NCBI GenBank assembly: GCA_016617855.1
Contig: JAECUM010003676.1
Span: 1 to 64,000 of the forward strand
Length of the DNA: 64,000 nucleotides
Origin: Megalonaias nervosa
Lineage: Eukaryota > Mollusca > Bivalvia > Unionida > Unionidae
Direction: 5' to 3'
Shown: one piece after another, positions 62,701-64,000 of the stretch
Position numbering within the stretch: position 1 is the first letter of the stretch
Layout: each line of letters starts with the position of its first letter
The notes under the pieces: generated by a model
Seen by the model: only the letters and a program-made list of their open reading frames with translations
Told to the model about the DNA's origin: nothing
Database searches by the model: none
Program-made: the position numbers and the translations under genes

Positions 62701-64000
62701 CAAACCAAATGTACATGCATAAATTAAACTTAGAACTGAAAATAGACACAACTGAATTCTCATCAAAATGACCTCATATATCATAGCTCTGTTCAATCAA
62801 TTCCCCTTAAATTAAGAAAAGTCTGTAGGAACATGTTATATCCAGAACAAAATATATATACTAAGTAAAAACAGGGCTTGTACTGTAAAGATTTCAACAG
62901 TAAACTGACACTAATGACAACTTTGGCATGATTATTCCTTTGACATAACATATAGTAATGACATCTATATGAGAAATTATGTGTCGATTACAAAAAAGGG
63001 CAGTATTAATTATCATCCTATAGAGATGATACAGTTGGATTGGAGCACTTTAGAAGAACTGGGGCCAATGAAATCTTGATGGTAATTCCTTTTGTACAAG
63101 ACTTATAGCTCAATGGTATGTACAAAAGATGGAACAGATATTGTTTAAGATAAAATGTGCATCATATAAATGTATATAAATGTGCATATAATTTTTCTAC
63201 TGGTGAAAATACATATTTTTGGTGACTATACATGACTGCAAATATTAAATTGATTAAATGCATATAATATATCAGCATGAATTGAAATTGGCGTGCTCAA
63301 AAAAGTATGTACATATAGTGCATGTATTGTCGCATTTTTTGCAGAATTTTCTATATGCAAATGAAATGGTATTTGTGATAAAAGAGGCTGAAAATAGCTT
63401 TTAATAAAGGGTATGGGAAAGGGGGAGGGGGTGATACACAAGACAAAGCAAAGTGCTGAATCTGAGATACATAGGGATAAGTGACATTGGAAATGATAGT
63501 AATACAACCTTGTTGTTCGGGGGGGGGGGAGGACATAAATAAAAATGTCTCCAGAGGACACACATGGATGAAACCCTGTGTGAAATGTCACAAATCTCAT
63601 ATGGGGACCATATTAACTCAAACTATGACAAAAACTGGATCAACATGAAACCTGACCATTTGTCTACTGAATTTAAAATCCCATATCAATTTTAGTTTCA
63701 AGTCATGATGTCCTTTGAAAGTCAATAGGGAAAAACACAGTTTATGATGCAATGATGGAAATACAAGGTGGATGTCCACTCAATAGAAAAACATTGAAAT
63801 AAATGTGGGTTACACCAAAATCTGCATGATCTGGGACGTTGGCATAAAGAAAGTTCTAATGTGTAATGACTTAAATTTATATGGGATTTACATGGCAGTT
63901 GTAAAATATGCTGGGATGCAATTATTTCAATAGAGCAGTCATTAACATTCTAAAATCCCAAAATTCAAGACCTTTCCCCTTTTTTTGCACATTATTTTAA
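62701..64000. other. Gene-free stretch at right end
   Basis: No exon-like segment was seen; presumably SPAG17 intron leading to N-terminal exons beyond the window. A G homopolymer occurs at about 63520-63530. Confidence 0.5.

Overview
This is eukaryotic DNA. It is AT-rich and CpG-poor, with kilobase-scale introns, many microsatellites, tRNA-derived SINEs and DNA transposons, and no bacterial gene architecture. The repeats suggest an invertebrate, most likely a lophotrochozoan such as a mollusc: SINEs with CAA-type tails, GTGACCTTGACC-like tandem repeats, and long elements that start AACAAGAG and carry tandem cores. The phylum is an inference; no sequence here proves it.

One protein-coding gene explains the window. 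It is an incomplete SPAG17 orthologue (PF6, the axonemal central-pair C1a projection protein) on the minus strand. Twenty consecutive coding exons lie between 61483 and 10186. They were placed by joining splice-bounded open segments: every intron has GT..AG ends, every junction keeps the reading phase, and the joined 4053 nt hold 1350 complete codons with no stop. The order follows the known SPAG17 family: a Ser/Lys-rich linker, the EHYEPKILLQ / HNPFNQ / LHSNLGFR block, charged low-complexity segments, the GYDVGN-DGGQI segment, a long series of DG-turn beta repeats (including one 880-bp exon), and the TRTEEERINAADL and IPKYFNSEFG blocks. The N-terminal exons lie to the right of the window. The last exons, which should hold the C-terminal ASH-like domain, were not found to the left of 10186 and probably lie outside it.

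Region by region: 1-10185 has no recognisable exon and contains a decayed pogo/Tigger element (1480-5753), a 54-bp tandem array, a SINE with a perfect target-site duplication and two palindromic MITE copies. From 10186 to 35000 are exons 20 to 10, with intronic repeats, a hAT fragment, a hAT-type MITE and a likely solo LTR (28402-29333). From 35000 to 49150 are exons 9 to 6, with a CpG-rich candidate alternative first exon (35.05-35.34 kb), a long hairpin carrying a let-7-like seed (44.6 kb) and a young deleted pogo element with a nested MITE (46788-48436). From 49150 to 61483 are exons 5 to 1, several minisatellites and a complete-looking tandem-core element (58.5-59.7 kb). The right end holds a 74-bp satellite.

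The main points for a second look are four exon boundaries whose splice sites lie inside small tandem duplications, the let-7-seed palindrome, and the phase-compatible CpG-rich exon at 35 kb. I did not find a convincing new multi-gene system.
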